Shown: positions 45,413-54,930 of the stretch, piece by piece
How the letters are laid out: the number at the start of each line of letters is the position of its first letter
How positions within the stretch are numbered: position 1 is the stretch's first letter
NCBI RefSeq assembly: GCF_025515275.1
Contig: NZ_JAOPFU010000026.1
Location: forward strand, 1-58,163
Reading direction: 5' to 3'
DNA length: 58,163 nt
From: Catenovulum sp. 2E275
Lineage (GTDB): Bacteria; Pseudomonadota; Gammaproteobacteria; Enterobacterales; Alteromonadaceae
Translations under genes and position numbers: made by a program
Notes under the pieces: model-generated
What the model saw: only the letters and a program-made list of their open reading frames with translations
Databases searched by the model: none
What the model was told of the DNA's origin: nothing

Positions 45413-46465
45413 TTAGCCCTTCACATGCCCATAAGTTCTTGGTTTAGTGTAGTAGTCAATTAATGGCACACACATATTCGCTAATAACACTGCAAAAGCG
45501 ACAGCTTCTGGGTAGCCGCCCCAGTTACGAATAACAAATACCAAAGAGGCAACTAACAGCGCATAAATAATACGACCTTTAGGCGTTGTTGAAGCTGTCA
45601 CCGGATCGGTAAGAATAAAAAATGCGGCAAACATAGTTGCACCAGAAGTTATTTGCATTAATGGGTCTGCAATACTTTGTGGCGAGGCCAAATAACATAT
45701 TCCACTGAGTAAAAATAAGCTCGCAATAAAAGTAAGCGGTATACGCCAGTTAATAATTTTGCGTTGTAGTAGCCATAAGCCACCTAACAAATAAGCTAAG
45801 TTAACCTGCATCCAACCAATACCAAAATCATGGTTAAAAATATTTTGCTGTAAAATTTCCTGATAGGTTTGTTGATTACTTAACCCTGTTTTAATGGCAT
45901 CAAGAGGTGTTGCCATTGTGATGCCATCTAAGCTGGTTCTAAACTGAGCGAGTGAATAACCCTGATCGCTGTAACCGGTAAAAATGACTAAAATCATATC
46001 CCAAGCAGAGAGGCTATATTCAATTAGATTAAGTGGTGGCAGCCAAAGTGTCATTGCCAGTGGGAACGAAACCAGTAAAACCACATAGCCAGCCATAGCC
46101 GGATTAAATAAATTTTGCCCTAAACCACCATAAATTTGCTTTGCTATTACAATTGCAAAACAGGCACCGATAACGGCAATCCACCAAGGTGCTAAAGGGG
46201 GTAAGCAAATTCCTAAAAGCAAACCAGTTAACAGTGCCGAATTATCTTTAATTTGCATAAAAGAGCGGTTTCTTTGTCGTAAACAAATTATTTCAGTTAA
46301 TAATGCTGCGGTAATTGCTAAGGCGATTTGGACTAAAACACCGATACCAAAATACCAAACTTGCGCCAATATCCCCGGAATACAGGCAAGAATAACGGCT
46401 AGCATTACATCGCTGGTTTTACGTTTTATTCTGTTATGTGGTGAGCTGGAGACTTTAAAATTCAT
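45413..46465 (-). CDS. rnfD: Rnf complex subunit D (membrane FMN)
   Basis: A 350-residue membrane subunit related to NqrB, with about ten helices. The motif SGATMFAAFFILTDP contains the Thr flavinylated with FMN, and GQNLFNPAMAGY is characteristic of the family. It starts at the last base of the rnfC gene (ATG overlaps the stop), indicating translational coupling. Confidence 0.96.
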   Translation of the reverse strand: MNFKVSSSPHNRIKRKTSDVMLAVILACIPGILAQVWYFGIGVLVQIALAITAALLTEIICLRQRNRSFMQIKDNSALLTGLLLGICLPPLAPWWIAVIGACFAIVIAKQIYGGLGQNLFNPAMAGYVVLLVSFPLAMTLWLPPLNLIEYSLSAWDMILVIFTGYSDQGYSLAQFRTSLDGITMATPLDAIKTGLSNQQTYQEILQQNIFNHDFGIGWMQVNLAYLLGGLWLLQRKIINWRIPLTFIASLFLLSGICYLASPQSIADPLMQITSGATMFAAFFILTDPVTASTTPKGRIIYALLVASLVFVIRNWGGYPEAVAFAVLLANMCVPLIDYYTKPRTYGHVKG

Positions 46466-48921
46466 TATTTATCTCCCAATGCTTGTTTTTTAGCTTTTGC
46501 TTTAGCAATTGCGGCTTTCACTCTTTGCTGCCTTATCTCTGCTTCAGTTAATTCATTCTCAGCCGTTTCTGTTGACTTCACATCGGTTGCGGCAGATGGC
46601 TCTGGTTCATTTTTGGGTGATGCTGTTTCGGTTTGGTTTGCTAGATTTTCCGGTTCAGCTTGCTCATTTGATCCTGCTTGAGCCTCAGCTTGGCGTTTTG
46701 CTTTAATTTTGTCAGCAATCGCTTTGGCTTTAATTTGAGCCGGTGTTAAACTTTGCTCCGTATCCTTATTATCGCTTTCGGTTTTTCCTGCTGCATTGTC
46801 AGGGTCGGCCGGTACATCAGATCCAGTTTGAGCCTCAGCTTGGCGTTTTGCTTTAATTTTGTCAGCAATCGCTTTGGCTTTAATTTGAGCCGGTGTTAAA
46901 CCTTGTTCCGTATCTTTATTATCGCTTTCGGTTTTTCCTGCTACAGTGTCAGCCTCAGCTGGTGCATCAGATCCCGCTTGAGTTTCGGCTTGGCGTTTTG
47001 CTTTAATTTTTTCAGCAATTGCTTTGGCTTTAATTTGAGCCGGTGTTAAACCTTGTTCCGTATCTTTATTATCGCTTTCTGTTTTTACTGCTGCATTGTC
47101 AGGTTCGGCCGGTGCATCAGATCCCGCTTGAGCTTCGGCTTGGCGTTTTGCTTTAATTTTTTCGGCAATCGCTTTGGCTTTCGCCTGTGCCGAATCTTCA
47201 GTCGTTGGAGTCTTATCTGTGTCTTTTGCTAATTGTTCTGCTTTTGCTTGTGCGGCTTTTTTCGCTTTAGCCCTTGCAATCGCAGCTGCTGCTGTTGCCT
47301 TAGCTGATGTATCTTGACTAACGGCTGAATCAGCAACATTTTGTGCTGTTTTATTGGTTGTTTCTTGCTGCTCTGGCGTTTCTTTAGCTTGCTTTTTCGC
47401 TTGGACTCTAGCCAGTGCTGCAGCTACTTTGTCTTGTGCCCCCTGATCTTTAGCCATTGCTTTTTTACGGCTTTCGGCTGCTTGTTGGTGTTTGTCTAAA
47501 CGCTCTTGTTTTTCACGTTCTAATCTTTCGTTGCGAGCATTAAAACGTTCTTTCGCTTTTTCTGCTTTTTCATGTTCAAGCTGTTCAGTTTTTATATCGG
47601 CTTTAGCAATTCGATAATACTGAACTAAAGGTATTTCACTTGGGCAGACATAAGCACATGCGCCACATTCAATGCAATCAAAGAGTTTATAATCCTGTGC
47701 TTTGTCATATTCTTTAGCTTTACTATGCCAATAGAGCTGTTGTGGTAACAGTGACGCAGGGCAGGCATCGGCACAATAACCGCAGCGAATACACGCTTGC
47801 TCATTTTCTGGGGCTGGTAAGGCTTTATCACTAGGCGCTAATATACAGTTTGTCATTTTAGCAACTGGGGTTGCCAAACTATGTAGTGCAAAGCCCATCA
47901 TTGGGCCGCCCATAATAACCCTAGGTTTTTTAAGCGGTTTATAACCTTGATTATCTAATAAAAATTGTACCGGTGTGCCAATTCTGGCCCATACATTTTG
48001 GGCAGAATTAACCTGCTCACCTGTCACAGTCACAACTCTTTCAATCAAAGGCTCACCCTGCACAATGGCTTTATACGCAGCGTACGCTGTGCCTATATTT
48101 TGGCTGATAATGCCTAAATCTGCGGTAATGCCTCGGCTGGGCACTTCTTGCCCTGTAATAACTTGAATTAGTTGTTTTTCACCACCAGCCGGATATTTGG
48201 TTGGGATGGCTCTCACTACAAATTTGGTTTTACCGCTACAAGCCGCTTCTATTGCCGCGATAGCTTCTGGTTTATTATTTTCAATTGCGATCACTACTAA
48301 TTTGGGTTGAAGCAGATGGGTAAATATCTCAATACCGCTTACAATTTCATTAGCATGTTCCCGCATCAACATATCATCAGCTGTGATATAGGGCTCACAC
48401 TCCACACCGTTAATAATTAACAGCTCAATGGGTTGTGAGTTAGATTGCTTAACATAAGTTGGGAAAGAAGCACCACCTAAACCCGAAATACCAGCCTGTT
48501 TGAGCTTATCTAACAGCTCCACTTTACTTAATGTAAAATAATTTGGCGTAGGGGACTTTTCACACCAGTTATCTAAACTATCCGGTTTAAGCACTATTGC
48601 CAGCTCTTCTAAACCAGATGGATGCGCTGAAATTCTTGGTTCTATTGCAATAATCTCACCAGAGGTTGGAGCATGTACAGGCAGCTCCATTGGCCCTTGA
48701 ACCTGAGTAAGGGCTTGTCCTTTTAAAACTGAATCCCCTATTTGAACAACAATATTAGCCGGATGACCAATATGCTGTTTAACCGGAATAATATATTCAT
48801 CCGCAAGCGGTAGTTGTTTGATTGGGCTGTGGTTTGATAATTTTTTTCGTTCCGGCGGAAAAACGCCACCGGGAAAATCCCATAAATAGCCAGATTTTAT
48901 TTTTTCTATTAAAGAATCCAC
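46465..48921 (-). CDS. rnfC: Rnf complex subunit C, with extended repeat tail
   Basis: An 818-residue subunit that takes electrons from NADH. It has an N-terminal RnfC barrel, the NADH/FMN-binding loop GLGGASFPTYVK (about residue 150) and two 4Fe-4S clusters (CIRCGYCADACP and CIECGACAYVCP, about residues 375-430). From about residue 440 the chain becomes Lys/Ala/Glu-rich and includes four tandem copies of a 50-residue unit (TPAQIKAKAIAEKIKAKRQA...). E. coli RsxC also has an Ala/Lys-rich repeat tail, so the feature is typical in kind. The gene begins 26 bases after rnfB. Confidence 0.95.
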   Translation of the reverse strand: MDSLIEKIKSGYLWDFPGGVFPPERKKLSNHSPIKQLPLADEYIIPVKQHIGHPANIVVQIGDSVLKGQALTQVQGPMELPVHAPTSGEIIAIEPRISAHPSGLEELAIVLKPDSLDNWCEKSPTPNYFTLSKVELLDKLKQAGISGLGGASFPTYVKQSNSQPIELLIINGVECEPYITADDMLMREHANEIVSGIEIFTHLLQPKLVVIAIENNKPEAIAAIEAACSGKTKFVVRAIPTKYPAGGEKQLIQVITGQEVPSRGITADLGIISQNIGTAYAAYKAIVQGEPLIERVVTVTGEQVNSAQNVWARIGTPVQFLLDNQGYKPLKKPRVIMGGPMMGFALHSLATPVAKMTNCILAPSDKALPAPENEQACIRCGYCADACPASLLPQQLYWHSKAKEYDKAQDYKLFDCIECGACAYVCPSEIPLVQYYRIAKADIKTEQLEHEKAEKAKERFNARNERLEREKQERLDKHQQAAESRKKAMAKDQGAQDKVAAALARVQAKKQAKETPEQQETTNKTAQNVADSAVSQDTSAKATAAAAIARAKAKKAAQAKAEQLAKDTDKTPTTEDSAQAKAKAIAEKIKAKRQAEAQAGSDAPAEPDNAAVKTESDNKDTEQGLTPAQIKAKAIAEKIKAKRQAETQAGSDAPAEADTVAGKTESDNKDTEQGLTPAQIKAKAIADKIKAKRQAEAQTGSDVPADPDNAAGKTESDNKDTEQSLTPAQIKAKAIADKIKAKRQAEAQAGSNEQAEPENLANQTETASPKNEPEPSAATDVKSTETAENELTEAEIRQQRVKAAIAKAKAKKQALGDK
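46597..47196 (-). repeat. four 150-bp tandem repeats in the rnfC tail
   Basis: The 20-base anchor TGGCGTTTTGCTTTAATTTT recurs at exactly 150-base spacing (46691, 46841, 46991, 47141, third and fourth copies with slight changes around it). It encodes KIKAKRQ. Units are 46597-46746, 46747-46896, 46897-47046 and 47047-47196. Each starts with TPAQIKAKAI or, in the first-translated unit, DSAQAKAKAI. The central two units are most alike at DNA level, which points to recent expansion. Confidence 0.9.
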
Positions 48922-48947
48922 GCAGACTCCAACGGATAATTCAGGGG

Positions 48948-49505
48948 TTATAACTGTTTAACCGGAATGGCATTTAGCTGCCAGCGCCAGTTTTCTGGTT
49001 TAGTTGCAACAGGTATCATATCAATACAGTCAACCGGACAAGGCTCAACACATAAATCACAACCGGTACATTCATCGGTTATGACTGTATGCATGTGTTT
49101 GGCTGCGCCAACAATTGCATCAACCGGACAAGCCTGAATACATTTAGTACAGCCAATACATTCAGCTTCGCGTATATAAGCTACTTTTTTAACAGGCTCG
49201 GCAACTTCGCCCTCGGTTCCGGCCAAAGGTTTTACTTCTTTACCGGTTAAATCTGCCAGTTTTTTGATGGTTGCATCACCACCGGGCGGACATTTATTAA
49301 TATCATCACCATTGGCGATAGCTTCTGCATAAGGTTTACAACCGGGGTAACCACATTGACCACATTGTGTTTGTGGCAAAATTTCATCAATTTGATCCAC
49401 TAGTGGATCGCTTTCCACCTTAAATCGAATATTGGCATAACCTAAAATAGCACCAAAAATCAGTGCAATAATGCCTAGTGCAAGCAGTGAATACAGCAAA
49501 ATCAT
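48948..49505 (-). CDS. rnfB: Rnf complex subunit B (ferredoxin)
   Basis: A 185-residue subunit with one N-terminal membrane helix, a 4Fe-4S domain of the Fes/YghV type ([17 protein letters not shown] ... CPPGG) and two further 4Fe-4S clusters of ferredoxin type ([16 protein letters not shown] and [16 protein letters not shown]). It exchanges electrons with ferredoxin. It overlaps the rnfA stop by 4 bases. Confidence 0.96.
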   Translation of the reverse strand: MILLYSLLALGIIALIFGAILGYANIRFKVESDPLVDQIDEILPQTQCGQCGYPGCKPYAEAIANGDDINKCPPGGDATIKKLADLTGKEVKPLAGTEGEVAEPVKKVAYIREAECIGCTKCIQACPVDAIVGAAKHMHTVITDECTGCDLCVEPCPVDCIDMIPVATKPENWRWQLNAIPVKQL

Positions 49506-50086
49506 GAGGTTTTAATCAATCCTGTAAATCCAAGAAACGCTAATGACATTAAACCTGCTGTGACCATTGCAATTGCAGAACCTTTAAAGGGTGAGGGAAT
49601 ATCGGCAGCGGCTAATCTTTCGCGCATTGCAGAAAATAATATCAGTACCAGTGAAAAGCCAACCGCAGCAGAAAATCCGTAGACAGCAGATTCAACCAGA
49701 TTATGTTTTTCATTAATATTTAATAACGCAACCCCTAAAACCGCGCAGTTTGTGGTGATTAAAGGTAAAAATATACCCAACAGGCGATATAAACTCGGGC
49801 TGGTTTTATGTACCACCATTTCAGTAAACTGAACCACAACCGCAATGACTAAAATAAAAGCCAGCGTACGTAAAAACTCAATCCCCAATGGCAGCAGGAT
49901 ATAGTGGTCAATTAAATAACTAGCAATCGACGCCAGTGTTAATACAAAAGTTGTCGCCAAAGACATGCCTATAGCCGTTTCAACTTTGCCGGATACCCCC
50001 ATAAAAGGGCATAAGCCTAAAAACTTAACTAAAACAAAGTTATTGACTAAAACGGTTGCAATAAAAATTAAAAAATAATCAGTCAT
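49502..50086 (-). CDS. rnfA: Rnf complex subunit A
   Basis: A 194-residue integral membrane subunit with about six helices. The start [16 protein letters not shown] and the Cys-containing segments [11 protein letters not shown] and [11 protein letters not shown] match E. coli RsxA. I use ATG 50086 because it agrees with the family N-terminus; an in-frame ATG 17 codons upstream would add an unfamiliar extension. It is the first gene of the rnfABCDGE operon, preceded by a 220-bp interval that should hold the promoter. Confidence 0.96.
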   Translation of the reverse strand: MTDYFLIFIATVLVNNFVLVKFLGLCPFMGVSGKVETAIGMSLATTFVLTLASIASYLIDHYILLPLGIEFLRTLAFILVIAVVVQFTEMVVHKTSPSLYRLLGIFLPLITTNCAVLGVALLNINEKHNLVESAVYGFSAAVGFSLVLILFSAMRERLAAADIPSPFKGSAIAMVTAGLMSLAFLGFTGLIKTS

Positions 50087-50305
50087 AATCGTTCTGTAAT
50101 TTGTATGCCGAATAAAATAAGTTTGCCTGTATGGCAAAACAAGATGTGAAAAACATACTTTTTAAGAAAATTTTAGCGGCGCTATTATCCGGTTTTAGAG
50201 CACAGATAACAACTTGTGATGTGCATGGTTTTTAACTTATTTGAGAATTAATTTCATTTATTCTGTAATTTTTTGATTTAGGATAAATAAATTTTATCGT
50301 ATTGA

Positions 50306-52228
50306 TTAAAATGGTGTTGGTTTACCTACTAAGTATCCTTGCGTGCCGTCAATAAATAATTTTTCTAATGTTTGTTTTTCAGCTTCACTTTCAACGCTCT
50401 CGGCGATCACACTAATGCCTATCCTATGCGCAAGCTCAACCAAAATTCGGACAAAATACTGATTGTCTTTATCTGTGTCTATATTACGGCTATAACTGCC
50501 ATCTAATTTGATAAAGTCCGGCTTAACTTCCCGGAAAAAAGTCAGTGAACTAAAGCCTGTGCCAAAACGTTCTATAGTAATTTTTGCGCCACATTTATGC
50601 AGCATTTTGACAAATTTTTTGGAAGCTGAGGCATTTTGACTAAAACCAAATTCGGTTATTTCAAATATCAATTTGGTGGTGATAGACGGATCTTGTAATA
50701 AACGTTTTTCTAGCCAATCCACAAATGCTTCATCATGTACGGTTTTGGCACTTAAATTAATCGCAAAACTTTGTCCGGTTAAATTTTTTTGTTGGATAGC
50801 TTCAAGTGTTTTTTCGATAACTAATTTATCTAAGCTAATGATTTTGTCTAATTTATCCGCCATCGCCACTAAAGAATGAGTCGGTAAAAGCTGTTCATCT
50901 GGGGTGTTAAAACGAGCTAAAATCTCAGAATAAACTTTAGAAATTTTATTGGTTGGCTGAATTGGCTGACAATATAAAACCAGACTTTGTTGCTTGATAA
51001 TATGGTTAATAGCATCCTGCCAATTTTGGCGGCCATATTTAGCACTCGGATGATCTAATACAGATTTATCATGTTGAATAAAGCAAGCATTGACTGACTG
51101 GGTTTGCGCCAAACTAATTGCGGTATCAGCTAAAGCCAGGAGTTCAGTAATTGCATCGTTTGACTGAAAAGGAACCATACCGGTATAAGCGACCGTGGTC
51201 GTTTGTAATCTAGTTTGCAGTTCATTAAATTTAGCCGTTAACTCAGACGCAATCGTATTGATTTGATCTGCTTCTAACTTGGGCAGGAGCAAAGCAAAAT
51301 CAGCCCCTTTAATGCGGTATAAAATCGGATTATTTGGCAGAGATTGGGCGATTTTAGTTAATGTTTGCGCTAATGCATTGAGGTAATCGTCACCAATATG
51401 AAACCCACGGGTCTGATTAACTGTTTGTAATTCGCTGGCTCGGATAATTGCTAAATAGCCAGAATGCTCAGCCGTAGGATCAGATAAAAGGGTTTTAAAG
51501 GATTCTAAAAATGCTTTACGGTTGGCTAAACCTGTTAATTCATCGATTTTGGCTTCTTGTTGTAAGTTTTGGGTCGATAATTTCCATTCTTCAATTTGCT
51601 GATTAAGGGACTGATGCTGAGATTGCAATGTCTCGTACAAACGAACACATTCTTGTGGTAAAGCAACTTGAGCCGATTCAGTTAAGTTAGCCTCTTCACC
51701 ATTAAATTGCTGCGCTAATATTGATGTGATTTTATTGAGTGCTTTTTTAAAGTTAATTAAAGCGGCAATACTAAACAGGCAGACAGCGGCTAACATACAA
51801 AGCCAAGTGTATAAGAGTAGGGCATTAGCTTGTTTAAAATCTTCAATCGCCGTCAGTTGATAACTGATACTAAATAACTGGTTATTACTTTGAATTAGAG
51901 CTGGTTTATATTGAAAACCAAACAGGCGGGATAATGTTTGAGTAAAATTAAATTCACCCTCAGGTGCAGAAAATTGGTGTAAAACAGCGCCACTTTGCCA
52001 CTCAACTTTAAATTCTGTGTATTGATAAGTTGCCTTTAGTGACTTAATGATATCTTTTGTTTTTTGAGTTGAATGCGAGTCAAATAATTCAGCCAGTAAT
52101 AAACCATGCTGAGCTTGTTTTTGTTGGTAAGTTTGGGTGACATATTGGCAGATTACAAAATTGAGGAACAGGCAAGTGATTAATCCTATTATCAAGTTTT
52201 GTACAAAAATCCGTCTTAAAAAGTTCAT
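50306..52228 (-). CDS. membrane GGDEF-EAL protein with both active sites degenerate (LapD/CsrD-like)
   Basis: A 640-residue inner-membrane protein. Membrane helices at about 8-28 and 140-160 flank a periplasmic domain of about 110 residues, followed by a HAMP-like/coiled segment, a GGDEF domain (about 225-385) and an EAL domain (about 400-640). The GGDEF signature reads KGADF (307-311). The EAL signature reads EIL (435-437) and the metal-binding DDFG reads ERFG (553-556). Neither cyclase nor phosphodiesterase activity is therefore expected. Family knowledge suggests a c-di-GMP sensor like LapD, or an RNA-turnover factor like CsrD; I cannot separate the two. Length matches both (646-648 residues). 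No LapG or LapA gene is nearby. Confidence 0.88.
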   Translation of the reverse strand: MNFLRRIFVQNLIIGLITCLFLNFVICQYVTQTYQQKQAQHGLLLAELFDSHSTQKTKDIIKSLKATYQYTEFKVEWQSGAVLHQFSAPEGEFNFTQTLSRLFGFQYKPALIQSNNQLFSISYQLTAIEDFKQANALLLYTWLCMLAAVCLFSIAALINFKKALNKITSILAQQFNGEEANLTESAQVALPQECVRLYETLQSQHQSLNQQIEEWKLSTQNLQQEAKIDELTGLANRKAFLESFKTLLSDPTAEHSGYLAIIRASELQTVNQTRGFHIGDDYLNALAQTLTKIAQSLPNNPILYRIKGADFALLLPKLEADQINTIASELTAKFNELQTRLQTTTVAYTGMVPFQSNDAITELLALADTAISLAQTQSVNACFIQHDKSVLDHPSAKYGRQNWQDAINHIIKQQSLVLYCQPIQPTNKISKVYSEILARFNTPDEQLLPTHSLVAMADKLDKIISLDKLVIEKTLEAIQQKNLTGQSFAINLSAKTVHDEAFVDWLEKRLLQDPSITTKLIFEITEFGFSQNASASKKFVKMLHKCGAKITIERFGTGFSSLTFFREVKPDFIKLDGSYSRNIDTDKDNQYFVRILVELAHRIGISVIAESVESEAEKQTLEKLFIDGTQGYLVGKPTPF

Positions 52229-52482
52229 TAACTACCATACTCCGATAATGCTCTAGCTTATTTTTAAACTTTAGCTGATTCTGAGCTAACATAGCAAAAT
52301 ACTATGTTGATTCCAATGACGAAACAAGGGCAGAGTATACAGCTTAATTTAACCTGTAAATTTAACGTCAGGAAAATAAAAAGATAATAATCAGAAAGTT
52401 TATAATAAACAATAAATTAAGCTAAAAACGAATGAAGTATAAGGGGAATAAATAAGATAAGAAGTGGAGCCAGATATTAAGT

Positions 52483-52559
52483 TGGCTCCCCCTCCCCGAC
52501 TCGAACGGGGGACCTGCGGATTAACAGTCCGTCGCTCTAACCAACTGAGCTAAGGGGGA
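52483..52559 (-). tRNA. tRNA-Asn(GTT), copy 1
   Basis: On the minus strand a full cloverleaf can be drawn: acceptor TCCCCCT pairing with AGGGGGA, the D-loop segment AGCTCAGTTGGTTAGAGC, the anticodon arm with GTT within GACTGTTAATCC, and the T-arm GTTCGAGTC. CCA is encoded. It is identical to the second copy. Confidence 0.97.
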
Positions 52560-52585
52560 ATAACTTAAATGATAACCTTGACGAG

Positions 52586-52662
52586 TGGCTCCCCCTCCCC
52601 GACTCGAACGGGGGACCTGCGGATTAACAGTCCGTCGCTCTAACCAACTGAGCTAAGGGGGA
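52586..52662 (-). tRNA. tRNA-Asn(GTT), copy 2
   Basis: Identical in all bases to the neighbouring copy, with encoded CCA. Only 26 bases separate the two genes, so they are likely processed from one precursor. Confidence 0.97.
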
Positions 52663-53556
52663 ATTGTCTCGGTCAACGGGGGCGCATCTTAATGATACTC
52701 TTAGCTGCTGTCAACAAAGTTTTTATCAAATTTATTAAAAAATTACTGTTTGTTTAAAATATCAGCTTGGTAGATTTATTTTTGAGCAAAAATAGCCTAG
52801 TTGGGTCGTTTTTAGCTAATTTTCCTGACTGTGTTTTATCTTTGCGTTTTATTTTAGGCTGGAGGGTTTTATTCGCAGCTCTCGTTTTAGTTAACCGTTT
52901 ATAGTTAACTTACTGTTGTCTGGCAGATAAGAAAAATGAAGCCCAATAATGAATCAGAAAAATGGTTATTTTGGTGCAATATTCATTTTATTTTTGAAGA
53001 ATAAAATATCCAGTAGTCATTTTTATACTTTGTAAATCTGTTACAAAAATAAACAGATAAGCTGGCAGGCTAGATAAATCAAGGCTTAGCTTTGGTTATC
53101 CACCAAAGTTGTGGATAACTGTGTTTATAAGTTTGAATATCTGGGTCTAAGCCGCGTCATTACTGTGTCAATAAAAAATGTTTAAATTTTGTGTTTTTTT
53201 TATTTTTGAATATATATCAATGGTTTAAGTTTATTTTGATTAGTATGATTGAATAATAAACACTAAGATAAAAATCGTTAACTGATATTGTGCATATCAT
53301 TTTTTAATCACTGTTCAAATTTTCAAAAAACAGGCCAAAATATCTTCAAAAATATTTATGTAAAGCTGAATTTGTAGCTAAAAGGTTAATATTTGTTGGC
53401 AGTACAAAAGCTTTAGCTACATTATTATTAAAAATATTGCAGCCAGATGAATCGCAAGGCTGTTGTAACTATTTGTCTGGTCAGTTTTTATCTTGGCTAA
53501 AACATGGCACTTATTTTACTTATCCCTTAAACTAACGCGCTCTGTAATTCTATTGA
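52663..53556. other. 894-bp interval without a gene
   Basis: This stretch has no convincing coding frame. It holds the tRNA promoter region on its left and the MATE gene promoter on its right. In the middle a 9-bp perfect inverted repeat GTTATCCAC / GTGGATAAC at 53095-53119 contains two DnaA-box-like sequences (TTATCCACC and TTATCCACA on opposite strands), followed by very AT-rich DNA at 53160-53240. Confidence 0.6.
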
Positions 53557-54930
53557 TTGGATTTTGCCGTGCCGTCTGAACCAAAAAAGAATGATTTATT
53601 AACTCAGCCAATTAAACCAACTTTAAAGCGGATGACTATTCCAATGGTAATCGGCATGATTGCATTAATGTCGTTTAATTTGGTTGATACATTTTTTATT
53701 GGGTTATTAGGGACAGATGAATTAGCCGCCGTTAGTTTTACCTTTCCAATTACGTTTACCTTAATTAGTTTAACCATTGGCCTTGGTGTTGGCACCTCTG
53801 CCGTGATTGCCAAAACTTTGGGTAGTGGGGCAGAAGATAAAGCTCATTTGCAGGGCACCAGTGCATTATTACTGTCGATTGTTTTGGTGATTATACTGGC
53901 TGCAGCCGGTTATTTGGTCACTGAACCTTTATTTATTTTACTGGGCAGTGAAGAAAATACGTTACCGCATATCAAAGACTATATGCATATATGGTATTTA
54001 GGCTCGGTTTTTTTAGCTTTACCTATGATAGGTAATGCAATTTTACGCGCTTCGGGCGATACCAAAACCCCTAGCTCTATTATGGCATTTGGTGGACTTA
54101 TCAATGCGATATTAGATCCGATCCTAATTTTTGGCTGGGGGCCTATTTCCGCCATGGGAATTAAAGGCGCGGCAATTGCTAGTGTGATTTCATGGGTGAT
54201 CAGCAGCTCGGTATTAATGTATATATTAGTGGTTAAACGAGGTTTAATTGAGCTAACTTTACCCAGTTGGCATAGATTAAAAGAATCAACTTTCAGCATT
54301 TTAAAAATTGGGTTACCGGCTGCTGGAGCCAATATGTTAACTCCAATTGCGATGAGTATTTTAACTGCGATTATTGCCCGTTTTGGTCACGAAGCGGTGG
54401 CAGCATTTGGTGTGGGCCAGCGGATCGAATCTATTGCCAGTATTGTTGTATTGGCTTTATCTATGACATTGCCGCCTTTTATTAGTCAAAATTTTGGGGC
54501 AAATCAAACTAACCGTGTCCAGCAGGCGTATCAAATTGTGAGCCGCTTTGTTTTAGTATGGCAGTTTGTTGTGTACTTAATTTTAGCTTTGTTAGCGCCT
54601 TGGATTGCTAAAGCGTTTTCAGCAGAGACTCAAGTACAAGATTTAATTTGTGCGTTTATCTGGATCTTGCCTTTGGCGTACGGTTTGCAGGGGATTGTTA
54701 TTTTAACTAACTCATCTTTTAATGCATTGCACCAGCCAATGGTATCAGTCCAGTTAAGCATTTTACGGTTATTTGTTTTTTATGTACCTTTTGCTTATGT
54801 GGGCGGGTTAATCGGTGGCATTTTAGGTTTATTTGCCGGTTGTGTTATTGCGAACTTATGTATGGCTGGTGTGTCTTATTTGCGTTTTTCACGTTATTTT
54901 AAACAACTTCAGCACAAGGTCTTGGTGTGA
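53557..54930 (+). CDS. MATE-family multidrug efflux protein
   Basis: A 457-residue inner-membrane exporter with about 12 helices of the multidrug and toxic compound extrusion superfamily. Typical segments are [16 protein letters not shown] in helix 1, [15 protein letters not shown] and [19 protein letters not shown]. It extrudes cationic drugs coupled to Na+ or H+. Start assignment is uncertain: TTG at 53557 and GTG at 53569 are both in frame, neither with a strong ribosome site. Its stop overlaps the uvrB start (TGATG), so the two genes are translationally coupled. Confidence 0.92.
   Translation: MDFAVPSEPKKNDLLTQPIKPTLKRMTIPMVIGMIALMSFNLVDTFFIGLLGTDELAAVSFTFPITFTLISLTIGLGVGTSAVIAKTLGSGAEDKAHLQGTSALLLSIVLVIILAAAGYLVTEPLFILLGSEENTLPHIKDYMHIWYLGSVFLALPMIGNAILRASGDTKTPSSIMAFGGLINAILDPILIFGWGPISAMGIKGAAIASVISWVISSSVLMYILVVKRGLIELTLPSWHRLKESTFSILKIGLPAAGANMLTPIAMSILTAIIARFGHEAVAAFGVGQRIESIASIVVLALSMTLPPFISQNFGANQTNRVQQAYQIVSRFVLVWQFVVYLILALLAPWIAKAFSAETQVQDLICAFIWILPLAYGLQGIVILTNSSFNALHQPMVSVQLSILRLFVFYVPFAYVGGLIGGILGLFAGCVIANLCMAGVSYLRFSRYFKQLQHKVLV

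Noticed and set aside
46597-47196. CRISPR array
   Set aside because: The regular 150-bp repeats lie inside the rnfC reading frame, have no unique spacers and encode a protein repeat.
52483-52662. Integration (attachment) site at the tRNA-Asn pair
   Set aside because: tRNA genes are common phage targets, but no integrase or direct repeat of the tRNA end is seen next to them; the second tRNA is a complete gene.
53095-53240. Chromosomal replication origin
   Set aside because: Only two DnaA-box-like sites, and no dnaA, mnmG, mioC or rep gene nearby; I kept it only as a possible DnaA-binding site.
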